Source: Pirellulales bacterium (GTDB taxonomy: Bacteria; Planctomycetota; Planctomycetia; Pirellulales; JAEUIK01). From it: a DNA stretch of 64,000 nt. Below, piece after piece: positions 9,438-17,714 of this stretch. A model generated the notes under the pieces. It did no database searches. It was not told where the DNA came from and worked only from the letters and a program-made list of their open reading frames with translations. The stretch lies in assembly GCA_019636335.1 (NCBI GenBank), contig JAHBXR010000002.1, positions 1 to 64,000 of the forward strand, in the 5' to 3' direction. The translations under genes and the position numbers were made by a program. The stretch's first letter is position 1; the number at the start of each line of letters is the position of its first letter.

Positions 9438-9605
9438 TGTCAGGTACGGCGTACCTGACCCACAAATCTGCGGCGTTAATATCTCGTCGTGCCTTTGTGC
9501 CCTTATGGTAAATCAATCGGCCGCTGAGCTTGAAAGCAACCACGACGACACGACGGCACTACGGTAAGATCCGTTTTTTCGTCAGGCACGTCCATGCCTG
9601 ACCTA
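9438..9605. repeat. Two family B half-elements
   Basis: The palindrome with core CAGGTACGGCGTACCTG sits at 9438-9462. A variant, CAGGCACGTCCATGCCTG followed by ACCTA, sits at 9581-9605, just 17 bases before the start codon of the oxidoreductase gene. They are separated by 118 bases of unrelated sequence. Confidence 0.7.
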
Positions 9606-9622
9606 TTTGCAGGGGACCGAGC

Positions 9623-10906
9623 ATGATTCGCGAGTTCAGCCGGCGGCAGTTCTTGAAGACCGGGGCGGCCACGGGAGCAGGCGTGATGACGCTGGCGAGC
9701 GTGGCTCGTGCGGCCACCGCCGCCAACGATCGCGTCGTGATTGCCGTGATGGGCACGAACGGTCGTGGCTCGGCGCTGGCGGGTCAGTTCGCGGCCCTGT
9801 CCGACGCCCAGGTGGCGTACATCTGCGACGTCGACGATCGCGCCGCGGCCAAGGGCGTGGCCGCGGTCGAGAAGCAGGGTGGATCTTCTCCCCAGGTAGT
9901 GAAGGATTTTCGCCGCGCGCTCGATGACCAGTCGGTCGATGCCCTGGTGATCGCCGCGCCCGACCACTGGCACGCGCCGGCGACGATTCTGGCCTGTGCG
10001 GCGGGCAAGCACGTCTACTGCGAGAAGCCGGCCTGCCACAACCCGCGCGAAGGGGAGCTGATGGTCGAGGCGGCGCGGAAACATAACCGTACGGTGCAGA
10101 TCGGCACGCAGCGACGCAGTTCGCCGACGATCGGCGCGGCGATCGAACGGATGAAGGCGGGCGAAATCGGCAAGGTGCGCTTCGCGCGCGGCTGGATCAA
10201 TGGCGACCGGCCGAACATCGGGCGCGGGCGAGAGATACCCGTGCCGACGGAACTCGACTTCGACTTGTGGCAGGGGCCCGCCCCTTTGCGGCCCTATCAC
10301 GACAACCTCGTACACTACAACTGGCACTGGTTCTGGAACTGGGGGACGGGCGAGTTGGGGAACAACGGCGTCCACTCGCTTGATATCGTGCGCTGGGGAT
10401 TGGGCGTCGATCACCCGACGCGCGTGGTGTGCGGCGGCGGCAAGCTGGCGTTCGACGACGATCAGGAGACGCCCGACACGCAACTGGTGACGTACGAGTT
10501 CGGCGACAAGGGGGCCACCTGGGAACACAAGACGTGGCACCGCCGTGGCCTCGACGGACAGGGCTGGGGGACCAGTTTCTACGGTGACGCGGGGAGCCTG
10601 GTGATCGGCAGCAGCCGGCTGGCGTTTTACGACCGCATGGACAAGGAGCTCGAGAGCCTCGAGATCAACCGCGGCGACGGCGAGCATTTGCAGAATTTTA
10701 TCGACTGCCTGCGCTCGGGCGAGCGGCCGAACTGCGACGTGGAAGAAGGGGTGAAGAGTGCCCTGCTCTGCCACCTGGGCAACATCGCCTACCGCACGGG
10801 GCGCACGGTGAACCTCGACGCGGCGACGGGGAAGATCACCGGGGATGAAGAGCAGATGGCCCTGTGGCAGCGCGAGTATCGGCCGGGGTGGGAGCCGAAG
10901 GTTTAA
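9623..10906 (+). CDS. Twin-arginine exported Gfo/Idh/MocA oxidoreductase
   Basis: The 427-residue protein begins with a Tat signal (SRRQFLKTGAATGAGVMTLA, cleavage near residue 30), then a Rossmann nucleotide-binding region (VMGTNGRGS near 40), DHWHAP, and the family's EKP motif in YCEKPACHNP near residue 135. The C-terminal half carries the substrate-binding sheet (NGVHSLDIVRWGL). Such exported sugar dehydrogenases are highly multiplied in planctomycetes; the substrate is unknown. GGGGA lies about 8 bases before the ATG. Its TAA stop is also the target duplication of the adjoining IS element, so the protein end is intact. Confidence 0.9.
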   Translation: MIREFSRRQFLKTGAATGAGVMTLASVARAATAANDRVVIAVMGTNGRGSALAGQFAALSDAQVAYICDVDDRAAAKGVAAVEKQGGSSPQVVKDFRRALDDQSVDALVIAAPDHWHAPATILACAAGKHVYCEKPACHNPREGELMVEAARKHNRTVQIGTQRRSSPTIGAAIERMKAGEIGKVRFARGWINGDRPNIGRGREIPVPTELDFDLWQGPAPLRPYHDNLVHYNWHWFWNWGTGELGNNGVHSLDIVRWGLGVDHPTRVVCGGGKLAFDDDQETPDTQLVTYEFGDKGATWEHKTWHRRGLDGQGWGTSFYGDAGSLVIGSSRLAFYDRMDKELESLEINRGDGEHLQNFIDCLRSGERPNCDVEEGVKSALLCHLGNIAYRTGRTVNLDAATGKITGDEEQMALWQREYRPGWEPKV

Positions 10907-11824
10907 GAGACCCTAACACAACCCAAACTGCTCTTCATGGCCTTGGCCGTATTTGATACTTTTCGCGGTGGGATGGCGAGCTTCGCAGCTTCAGTCATGG
11001 AGGATCCTGCGATGGCCAAACCACTTCTTTCCGACGAACTGTGGGAGCGGATTGAACCTCTGCTCCCACCATTGTCGCCTCATCCCGAAGGCGGTCGCCC
11101 TTGGGTTGGCAACCGTGAGGCGTTGACGGGCATCCTGTTTGTCCTGCGAACGGGAATTCCGTGGGAAATGCTGCCGCAGGAAATGGGTTGCGGTTGTGGG
11201 ATGACGTGTTGGCGACGTCTCCGTGATTGGCAGGCCGCCGGCGTCTGGCGGCGATTGCACGAGATTCTGCTGGCCGAACTGAACCAGGCTGACAAAATCG
11301 ACTGGTCGCGCGCGGTCGCCGACAGTGCGATGTTGCGGGCCATGTGCGGAGGCCCAAAAACCGGCCCGAATCCGACCGATCGGCGAAAACCGGGCAGCAA
11401 GCACCACGTCCTGACGGACGGCAACGGCACTCCACTGGTCGTGATCCTGACGGCGGCCAACGTTCATGACGTGACGGAACTCCTCCCGTTGGTCGACCAC
11501 ATTCCACCGGTCCGAGGCAAGCCAGGTCCGCCTCGACGTCATCCCGACCGGGTCCAAGCCGATACCGCATACGACTCCGAACCGCACCGCAAGGCACTTC
11601 GCAAACAAGGCATCACCCCTGTGATCCCGAAACGCAACCGGGAACACGGCAGCGGGTTGGGAGTCTTTCGCTGGGTCGTCGAACGCACGCTCTCGTGGCT
11701 TCACCATTTCCGCCGACTCCGCATTCGTTGGGAGCGCCGCGACGACATCCACGAAGCCTTCATCAACCTCGCTGAAGCGCTGATCTGCCTCAACATCGCC
11801 AAAACCGAGTTGTGTTAGAGTCTC
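10907..11824 (+). mobile_element. IS5-family (IS1031-like) insertion sequence, 918 bp, complete
   Basis: The ends are 18-base inverted repeats: GAGACCCTAACACAACCC at 10907-10924 and, read inward from the right, GAGACTCTAACACAACTC at 11824-11807 (16 of 18 match). A 3-base direct repeat TAA flanks it at 10904-10906 and 11825-11827. GAG ends and a TNA-type 3-base duplication fit the IS1031 subgroup. One transposase gene fills it, and its stop codon lies inside the right inverted repeat. The near-identical ends and clean duplication suggest a recent, possibly active insertion. Confidence 0.93.
11012..11818 (+). CDS. IS5-family DDE transposase
   Basis: The protein has 268 residues if it starts at ATG 11012, which has GGAGGA 7 bases upstream. 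The N-terminal DUF4096-like part (LLSDELWERIEPLLPP, then RTGIPWEMLPQE) is followed by the DDE catalytic core: Asp104 in VADSAM, Asp184 in QADTAYDSE and Glu224 in WVVERTLSWL, with the RRLRIRWERR signature after it. Length and all three acidic residues are normal for the family, so it should be functional. The frame is open back to 10937, but that part lacks homology character. Confidence 0.95.
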   Translation: MAKPLLSDELWERIEPLLPPLSPHPEGGRPWVGNREALTGILFVLRTGIPWEMLPQEMGCGCGMTCWRRLRDWQAAGVWRRLHEILLAELNQADKIDWSRAVADSAMLRAMCGGPKTGPNPTDRRKPGSKHHVLTDGNGTPLVVILTAANVHDVTELLPLVDHIPPVRGKPGPPRRHPDRVQADTAYDSEPHRKALRKQGITPVIPKRNREHGSGLGVFRWVVERTLSWLHHFRRLRIRWERRDDIHEAFINLAEALICLNIAKTELC

Positions 11825-12948
11825 TAAGTTACTTCTGGCTCAACCAAAGATACCAGCCGCCCGTAGAGCTGGTGGATGAACGTCGCGTTGTCGCATTGCA
11901 GGTAGTGCATGGCTCCGCCCATGCGGGAGTAGCTTTTGCAGAAGCGCAGGTAGTAGGCGGGGTTCGTCTTGGGGGGCTCGCCCTGGGTCCAGTCCCAGCC
12001 GCCGCCGTCTTGCAGATCGACGACGAAGATCGTGTGGTGGTGGATGATGTTCCGCCCGTTCTGCAAGCGCAGGTTGTTCACGCAACTTTCGCTTTTCTCG
12101 AAGACCTGCGGGCCCATGATGGCCGAGCCGACCGAGAGGACGACCCCCTCGTCGAGGCCTTCGACCGAGCCGCCGAAGAGCTTGAAGTCGAGCTCCGCCG
12201 CGCGGCCGATCGCCGAACCGCTGAAGACCGGATGGTTGGCGATGATGTCGTAGCCGATGCCGGGATGCACCGTGACCGGCACGCCATGCTTGTAGGCGCT
12301 GGCGAGAATGGAGGCGTGCTTCCAACGATGCTCGACAGCATTGCGGCCGGCGGGCCAGTTCTGCTCGCGCATGGCGCGCAGCAGATCCGCGCGGGCAGCC
12401 GTGAGACGATGTGCGGGTTCGTCCGCGATCTGGGCCGCGAGCTCGTCGGTCGTGGGGAGCGTGACGCCATCTTCATGGATGTGGCGGCCCAACGAGCGGC
12501 CGTAGCCGAGATCCTCGAGCGCGCCGGCCATTAGCGCGCGGTGGATGTTCGTGGCGGTCTCGTCCCAGGTGCCGAAGGTGCCGGTGGCGACGTTCATCTC
12601 GACGCTCTCGGTCGAGGCGCCGAACCAGGCGTATTCCCAATCGTGGATCGTGCCGGCGCCGTTCGTGGCCAGATGCGTGAGCCAGCCCCCCGCCATCAGT
12701 CGATCGAGCACGAGCGCCGCGCCGTTGCGCAGCAGATGCGCGCCGTAGATCAGCATCACCGTGGCGCCGCGCTCGCGGGCATGGCGGATCTTGGCGGCGC
12801 ACTGGTCGATCAGCCGCGCGTTGGCCTCGTGACAGGGCTTCGGAGGGGTCGTCGGGTCGATGAGAATGTCTTCGACCGTCGTGAGATGGCACCGCTCGCT
12901 GAGCGGATAGACTTTCAACTTGCTGAGATCGATGGGCTGGACGGGCAT
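11824..12948 (-). CDS. Deoxyhypusine-synthase-like protein of unknown substrate
   Basis: The 374-residue protein has a Rossmann-type pattern with THLATNGAGTIHDWEYAWFG near residue 92, HPGIGYDIIANHPVF near 228, and a C-terminal stretch NNLRLQNGRNIIHHHTIFVVD that recalls the end of deoxyhypusine synthase (which binds NAD and transfers an aminobutyl group from spermidine). The lysine used by true synthases is not obvious and bacteria lack eIF5A, so a different reaction is likely. The start ATG is at 12948. Its stop codon TAG is formed by the last base of the IS plus the duplicated TA; before insertion it would have been TAA. Confidence 0.6.
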   Translation of the reverse strand: MPVQPIDLSKLKVYPLSERCHLTTVEDILIDPTTPPKPCHEANARLIDQCAAKIRHARERGATVMLIYGAHLLRNGAALVLDRLMAGGWLTHLATNGAGTIHDWEYAWFGASTESVEMNVATGTFGTWDETATNIHRALMAGALEDLGYGRSLGRHIHEDGVTLPTTDELAAQIADEPAHRLTAARADLLRAMREQNWPAGRNAVEHRWKHASILASAYKHGVPVTVHPGIGYDIIANHPVFSGSAIGRAAELDFKLFGGSVEGLDEGVVLSVGSAIMGPQVFEKSESCVNNLRLQNGRNIIHHHTIFVVDLQDGGGWDWTQGEPPKTNPAYYLRFCKSYSRMGGAMHYLQCDNATFIHQLYGRLVSLVEPEVT

Positions 12949-12956
12949 ATGCTTTC

Positions 12957-13345
12957 AACGCAAAGTCGCGTGGGAAATTTCAACGCAAAGACGCAAAGGC
13001 GCGAAGACGCCGAGGAGTTAAGGGTAGAAGAATGCCGCCGAGATGCAAGCGGCGCTGCGCGCGGGAGGAGGGGCGAGGCCGTATGTTCCTTTGCGCCCTT
13101 CGCCTCTTAGCGGTGAAATAATCTGCTTTTCACAATTCCTCTTGTCGCTGCGCGACACCGACCATTTTGCGACTTGCCGTCGATCGGTCGCCGCGGATCG
13201 TACCGCAAAATGATCGGTGCCACCCGGCCGATTTCTGGTACGCGCGTAGAGGGCTTCGATCGCCGTCGTTGCCAGGAAGCCCCTCGCTTACGCTTCGGGT
13301 TAGGATGCCTTGCGCCTTAGCGTCTCTGCGTCTTTGCGTTGAAAA
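12957..13345. repeat. Family D inverted pair (AAAGACGCAAAGGCGCGAA), hosting a family A unit
   Basis: The left arm at 12957-13015 contains AAAGACGCAAAGGCGCGAA after CAACGCAAAG. The right arm at 13310-13345 carries the complement (GCGTCTTTGCGTTGAA). The 300 bases between them include the family A unit at 13138-13225 and no supported gene. The same arrangement occurs at 14891-15083. Confidence 0.75.
13138..13225. repeat. Family A unit, single, inverted orientation
   Basis: It opens with CCTCTTGTCGCTGCGCGAC, has arms GACCATTTTGCG and CGCAAAATGATC, and ends with GGTGCCACCC. It is nested inside the family D pair 12957-13345. Confidence 0.8.
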
Positions 13346-13360
13346 ACTAAAAACGCAATC

Positions 13361-14875
13361 TCACGCCGAGCGCATCAGCTCGGCCTTGTCGACTTCGACG
13401 CCGGCGAACTGGTGGGTGATCCAGCCCCGGTTCATCACGAGGATGCGGTCGGCGTGGGCGAGGATCAGTTCGGGCTCGTTCGAGGCGAGCACGATCGCGG
13501 CCCCCTGCTGCTTGAGCTCGGCCACCAGCCGCATGATGTCTTCCTTCGCGCCGACGTCCATGCCGCGGGTCGGTTCGTCGAGCAGCAGCACGCGGATCGG
13601 TCCCAACAGCCATTTGGCGAAGACGACTTTCTGCTGGTTCCCCCCCGAGAGGCTGCCGGCCTTGAGGTGCGGGTCCGGGGGCTGGCAGCCGACGCGCTCG
13701 AGCAGCGGCCGCGCGACGTTCGTCTCGCGGCGGCGGGTAAGCCAGCGCCCGACGGCGCGGCGCAGATGCGCGAGGGTGGCGTTCTGATAGATCGGCGCGT
13801 TGAGCACGAGGGTCTGCTTGCGATCGGCGCCGACGAAGAGCACCCCGCGCTCGACGGCGGCTCGAACGCTGCCGGCCCGCAGGGCGCGGCCAGCGAGGGA
13901 GATGGTACCGGCGGTGGCGCGTCGCGCGCCGGCCAGGGTCTGCACGACCTCTTGATGCCCGGCGCCGACGAATCCGTAGATGCCGAGGCATTCGCCCGGC
14001 GCCACGGAGAAGTTTACTTCGCCGAACGCCCCGGCGAGTCGCAGATGGCTGACCTCGACCAGCGGGGGCGCGGCGGAGCGTGGCGGCAGCGCGACCGAGG
14101 TCTCGTAGCCCGCCTCGCTCCCTTCGAGGCCGTGTCCCAGCATCGTGCGAATGACGTAATGCTTGTCGAGCTGCGTGGAGGGGGTGGTTTCGATCCGCCG
14201 GCCGTCGCGCAAAATGGTCACGTCGTCGCAGATGGCGAGCACGTCCTCGATGAAGTGGCTGATGAAGACGAACGACACGCCCAACCGCTTGAGCCGCGCG
14301 ACGAGCGAGAAGAGCCGTTGTGTTTCGGGGGGGCTCAGCGCGCTGGTCGGTTCGTCGAGGATCAGGACCCGCGCCCCGCTGTGCAGGCCACGGGCAATCT
14401 CGACCATCTGCCGGATGACAAGCGGATAGCGATCGAGCCGCTGGCGCACGTCGATATGGATCTCGAGTTCTTCCAGGTACTGCTGCGCCTGGCGGTACAT
14501 CGAGCGCCAGTCGATGCGGCCGAGCTTTGTTGTCGGCTGTCGTCCCAGGAAGAGATTCTCGGCCACCGAGAGTTGTGCAATCCCGGACAGCTCCTGATAG
14601 ACCATAGCGATGCCATGCGCGAGCGCCGCCTGGGGACTCGAGAGGCGAATCGGCCGGCCCTCGAGCAGGATCTCGCCGTCGTGGTCGGGGAGCACGCCGG
14701 CCAGGATCTTCATGAGCGTGCTCTTGCCGGCGCCGTTGCTGCCGACGAGGCCATGCACGCGTCCGGCCTCGAGGGTGAAGTCGACCCCCTCGAGCGCCAC
14801 CTCGCCCCCGAAGCGCTTGCTAATGCCGCGGCATTGCAGAAGCGGAACGACTGGCTGGTCCGATTGAGTCGACAT
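13361..14875 (-). CDS. Sugar ABC transporter ATP-binding protein (RbsA/MglA type, two ABC domains)
   Basis: The 504-residue protein has two nucleotide-binding domains in tandem, as in ribose/galactose importers. The first has Walker A GSNGAGKS at 45-52 and Walker B LILDEP at 171-176. The second has a degenerate Walker A (GFVGAGHQE near 301), as is usual in this class, with signature LSGGNQQK at 409-416 and Walker B LLLDEP at 430-435. The start ATG is at 14875. It lies downstream of the binding-protein gene on the same strand, with repeats in between. No permease gene of this class exists nearby, which is unusual. Confidence 0.92.
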   Translation of the reverse strand: MSTQSDQPVVPLLQCRGISKRFGGEVALEGVDFTLEAGRVHGLVGSNGAGKSTLMKILAGVLPDHDGEILLEGRPIRLSSPQAALAHGIAMVYQELSGIAQLSVAENLFLGRQPTTKLGRIDWRSMYRQAQQYLEELEIHIDVRQRLDRYPLVIRQMVEIARGLHSGARVLILDEPTSALSPPETQRLFSLVARLKRLGVSFVFISHFIEDVLAICDDVTILRDGRRIETTPSTQLDKHYVIRTMLGHGLEGSEAGYETSVALPPRSAAPPLVEVSHLRLAGAFGEVNFSVAPGECLGIYGFVGAGHQEVVQTLAGARRATAGTISLAGRALRAGSVRAAVERGVLFVGADRKQTLVLNAPIYQNATLAHLRRAVGRWLTRRRETNVARPLLERVGCQPPDPHLKAGSLSGGNQQKVVFAKWLLGPIRVLLLDEPTRGMDVGAKEDIMRLVAELKQQGAAIVLASNEPELILAHADRILVMNRGWITHQFAGVEVDKAELMRSA

Positions 14876-14890
14876 GCGAATTGATAGGAA

Positions 14891-15083
14891 TTAACGCAAA
14901 GGCGCGAAGAGGCAAGGACGCAAAGGAGCAAACAAAGTAGGTCAGGTACTCTGTACCTGACACTTCTCGATGTAGCGAACTCCAACAAGTGTCAGGTACG
15001 GAGTACCTGACCTACAAGCCAGCGGCGCCACGCGGCTATCCATCATTTGTCTTCTCTGCGTCTTCGCGCCTTTGCGTTGAATT
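14891..15083. repeat. Family D inverted pair hosting a family B pair
   Basis: The left arm at 14891-14926 (TTAACGCAAAGGCGCGAAG) and right arm at 15051-15083 (TCTTCGCGCCTTTGCGTTGA) are inverted to each other. A complete family B element at 14938-15014 sits between them. The whole stretch fills the spacer between the ABC ATPase and binding-protein genes. Confidence 0.8.
14938..15014. repeat. Family B element, complete 77-base head-to-head pair
   Basis: Two palindromes with cores CAGGTACTCTGTACCTG (14938-14962) and CAGGTACGGAGTACCTG (14990-15014) are arranged so that TAGG is at the left end and CCTA at the right end. The 27-base spacer begins CTTCTCGATGTAGCGAACTC, nearly the same as in the copy at 41913-41989. 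Confidence 0.85.
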
Positions 15084-15102
15084 CTGGATCTTGCAGTTCT
15101 AA

Positions 15103-16194
15103 CTAAACGAGACAGTGGCGCGGATCGGCCAGGTATTGCATGGCTGCCAGGTTGTTCGTGTCGCGCGAGACGAGCGGGCCGGGGGTGATGATCTCCAGCG
15201 GCAGGTCTTCCATCTTCTCGCCGTTGCGGGCGATGAATTGACCCAACACGAGCGACGTCATGTGGATCAGGCAGACGGGGTTCACCGTCGTCGCCGCCAG
15301 CCGGCCATCGGCGATCGCGGCGAGCCCTTCTTTCTGGCCATCGACCGCGGTGACGATCATCTTCTCGTGGATCGTGCCGTTCAAGGCGGGGAGCGCGGCC
15401 AGGGCCATGTCGTCGCTGTGGAAGAATGCCCCGGCGATCGGCTCGCTCGATTGCTCGAGCAGCGCCTCGAACGTGTTGCGGGCCTTTTCCTTTTTCCAGT
15501 CGCACCAGCGGACATCGCCGCCGATCACCTCGACCTCGGGATACTGCTTGACGACGTTGTCGAAGCCCTGCTTGCGTCCGCGCGCGCCGCTGTGGGCGCT
15601 CAGTCCACCGATATGAATCACGCGTCCGCGACCGCCGATCTTCTCCATCAGATAGCGGGTGCTCGTCTCGCCCATGAAGACCTGGTCGGGGGTGACTTCG
15701 GTCCAGACGCCCACTTCACGCATGCGCTCGGGCGCGACGAGGAGCGTATCCATCGAGATCACCGGCACGCCACGCTTCTTGAGCGTGGCGACGGGATCGG
15801 CCAGCGTGTCGATCTGCACGGCCTGGAAGCAGCAGAAGTCCCAATCGTCGTCGACGATCAGATCGATCTTGTCGCGCTGCTTTTGGGGATCGAACTCGCC
15901 GTCGAACCAGGTGACTTCGACGCCAAGCAGCTTGCCCCATAGCTCGGCCGTGTCTTTGCCGAGCTTGCACCAGGTGCTTTGCAGACCGGCGTTGGAGAAG
16001 GCGGCTTTGAGAGGACGCTGTCCGCCGGCGCCCGTGGCGGCGGAGCTTGCCGACTCGCCCGACGTGGAGCCGGCACAGCCGGTGGCCAACGCGGCCAGCC
16101 CGAGACTTCCGCCGGCGACCGCGCGCTCGATAAACGCACGGCGAGATGTTGCGGAACCGGCAGACGCGGCAGGTAAATCAATACGATCAGCCAC
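15103..16194 (-). CDS. Sugar ABC transporter substrate-binding lipoprotein
   Basis: The 363-residue protein has a Tat-type start (TSRRAFIERAVAGG) and a lipobox-like LATGC near residue 40, then a periplasmic-binding-protein fold of the ribose type: FDPQKQRDKIDLIVDD, GVPVISMDTL, FHSDDMALAALPAL and a C-terminal hinge region. It would bind a sugar at the membrane for the ATPase encoded next on this strand. The start ATG is at 16194. The gene order binding protein then ATPase lacks the expected permease. Confidence 0.87.
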   Translation of the reverse strand: MADRIDLPAASAGSATSRRAFIERAVAGGSLGLAALATGCAGSTSGESASSAATGAGGQRPLKAAFSNAGLQSTWCKLGKDTAELWGKLLGVEVTWFDGEFDPQKQRDKIDLIVDDDWDFCCFQAVQIDTLADPVATLKKRGVPVISMDTLLVAPERMREVGVWTEVTPDQVFMGETSTRYLMEKIGGRGRVIHIGGLSAHSGARGRKQGFDNVVKQYPEVEVIGGDVRWCDWKKEKARNTFEALLEQSSEPIAGAFFHSDDMALAALPALNGTIHEKMIVTAVDGQKEGLAAIADGRLAATTVNPVCLIHMTSLVLGQFIARNGEKMEDLPLEIITPGPLVSRDTNNLAAMQYLADPRHCLV

Positions 16195-16306
16195 GGAGCG
16201 AACCCTCCCCTGCTTAGGAAGACGAGATACAACCGACGAGCGCGAGAATGGAGACTTTCAATCGTAACTGGCTGCCGCGGGGGATGAAAGCGCCGCGGAT
16301 GCAGTC

Positions 16307-16370
16307 GGTAGCACCGACTTTCATCTCGCCTGATTCGACGGCTTTTCCCGGAGAATCGTCGGTGCCACCC
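16307..16370. repeat. Degenerate family A-like end pair without foot
   Basis: GGTAGCACCGAC at the left and GTCGGTGCCACCC at the right resemble the outer ends of family A, but the foot hairpin is missing and the arms are not complementary beyond the first dozen bases. It may be a decayed or recombined copy upstream of the small gene at 16427. Confidence 0.5.
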
Positions 16371-16426
16371 GACGGTGTGGAAATAGAGGTGGCGTGTGGC
16401 ATCGACATAGGTGCTAAGCTGACGTC

Positions 16427-16726
16427 ATGGAGTCGAATCCCTACGTATCGCCTGGGTCAACCACAAGAAGAGAGTCCGCGATCTCCCCAGGGAGAAAAGT
16501 GGCTGCGATACTTCTTGGCACGTCCGCAACGGTGAGTCTCGTTATTGCACTTTGGGCGACAGGTCAGGCGGTATGGGACGCGAGAAGCGACGACTCTGAT
16601 TTTCGAGTCGCAGCGGTGGAGAACAATCTCATCGTGGCCTTTTGGTCCTTTTGCTTGTCGCTAGCGTTGGCACTGTGCGCACTCTGGCTTCTTCGACCAC
16701 CAACGGGAGGCCTCGACCAGAAATGA
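16427..16726 (+). CDS. Small two-span membrane protein, unknown
   Basis: The 99-residue protein starts MESNPYVSPGS, a start style common among small planctomycete membrane proteins. It has two hydrophobic segments near 27-47 and 68-90, separated by a short acidic loop. There is no family I can name. ATG 16427 is the only good start; no strong ribosome site is visible. It precedes a YhhN-like membrane protein by 109 bases on the same strand. Confidence 0.6.
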   Translation: MESNPYVSPGSTTRRESAISPGRKVAAILLGTSATVSLVIALWATGQAVWDARSDDSDFRVAAVENNLIVAFWSFCLSLALALCALWLLRPPTGGLDQK

Positions 16727-16835
16727 CCGATTTGCCTCCTGCACTCGGGTCGACTGCGGTCGCTTCGTTGTATCGCCGAACGCTGCCGAGTAAGCTGCTG
16801 ATCGTCTCTCGCCATTCTTTAGGGGAATATCGTCG

Positions 16836-17660
16836 ATGTCGCTCGATCGGTCGGTTTCATCTCGCACTTCCGCTGGCGTGGCTGCCGCACAACAGGCAAC
16901 CTCCTCGGCCGCGCAGCGCGGCGCCGTGTGGTTGCTGTTTGCCCTCTGGTTTCTTTGGGCGGCGCTGTTGTTTGGCGGATTCATTTTCGGCGGCGACGAC
17001 GAGTCGCGAGCCCGCATCCCGCGCTGGGCGCGGATGTCCTCCTCCGCCGTGCTCGTGCTTGCCGGTTGGACGTGGATCGTCGTGGCGGCGCCCACGGCGG
17101 TGCGCAAGTATGCGGTGCTGATCGCCGTCGGCATGACGCTGGGTTTTATCGGCGACCTGTTCAACGCGGGGCTCCTTCCTGGCGTGTTCCAGGACGACAC
17201 GATCGGCGGGATCATTGCCTTCGGGTTGGGGCACATCGCGTACATCGCCGGTATGTTGAACCTCGAGCAGGTGATCGGGCTGAAACGGCCGGGCCTGCGC
17301 TGGCTGGCGCTGGCCGTGTGGCTGGCGATCGGTTTCTTCGGCTGGCTCTATGTCACGACCGACGCCCCGAAGAACGCCGCTCTGCGCTGGCCGGCACTGC
17401 CCTATAGCCTGCTGCTGGCGGGCACGGCGGGCCTGGCCTCGGGCGTGGCGCTGCGCGATCGGCGTTTCTTGCCGCTGGCCGTGGGGGGCGCCTTGTTTCT
17501 TACGAGCGATCTCGTGCTGGCCTGGGAGTTGTTCCAGGGTTCGTTCCGCATGGCGGGGGATATCGTGTGGCTTACCTATGGACCCGCCCAGATGTTGATT
17601 GTCTATTCGATAGGCACGGCGATCGTGGCCGTCGTGGCTCGCTCGCGCGACGCGACCTGA
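16836..17660 (+). CDS. YhhN/TMEM86-family (lysoplasmalogenase-like) membrane protein
   Basis: The 274-residue protein has about eight hydrophobic segments. GMTLGFIGDLF near residue 104, GLGHIAYIAG near 133, FLTSDLVLA near 221 and YGPAQMLIVYS near 249 match the conserved polar positions of the YhhN family, whose members include enzymes cleaving the vinyl ether of lysoplasmalogen. The 28-residue polar N-terminus is longer than usual. ATG 16836 is preceded by GGGGAA at 12-15 bases. The enzymatic role here is family inference. Confidence 0.8.
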   Translation: MSLDRSVSSRTSAGVAAAQQATSSAAQRGAVWLLFALWFLWAALLFGGFIFGGDDESRARIPRWARMSSSAVLVLAGWTWIVVAAPTAVRKYAVLIAVGMTLGFIGDLFNAGLLPGVFQDDTIGGIIAFGLGHIAYIAGMLNLEQVIGLKRPGLRWLALAVWLAIGFFGWLYVTTDAPKNAALRWPALPYSLLLAGTAGLASGVALRDRRFLPLAVGGALFLTSDLVLAWELFQGSFRMAGDIVWLTYGPAQMLIVYSIGTAIVAVVARSRDAT

Positions 17661-17714
17661 AATCTTGCGTACCTCTGTGTCCTGATGTGTCCTGACTTCT
17701 TCGGGAGCCGAACG

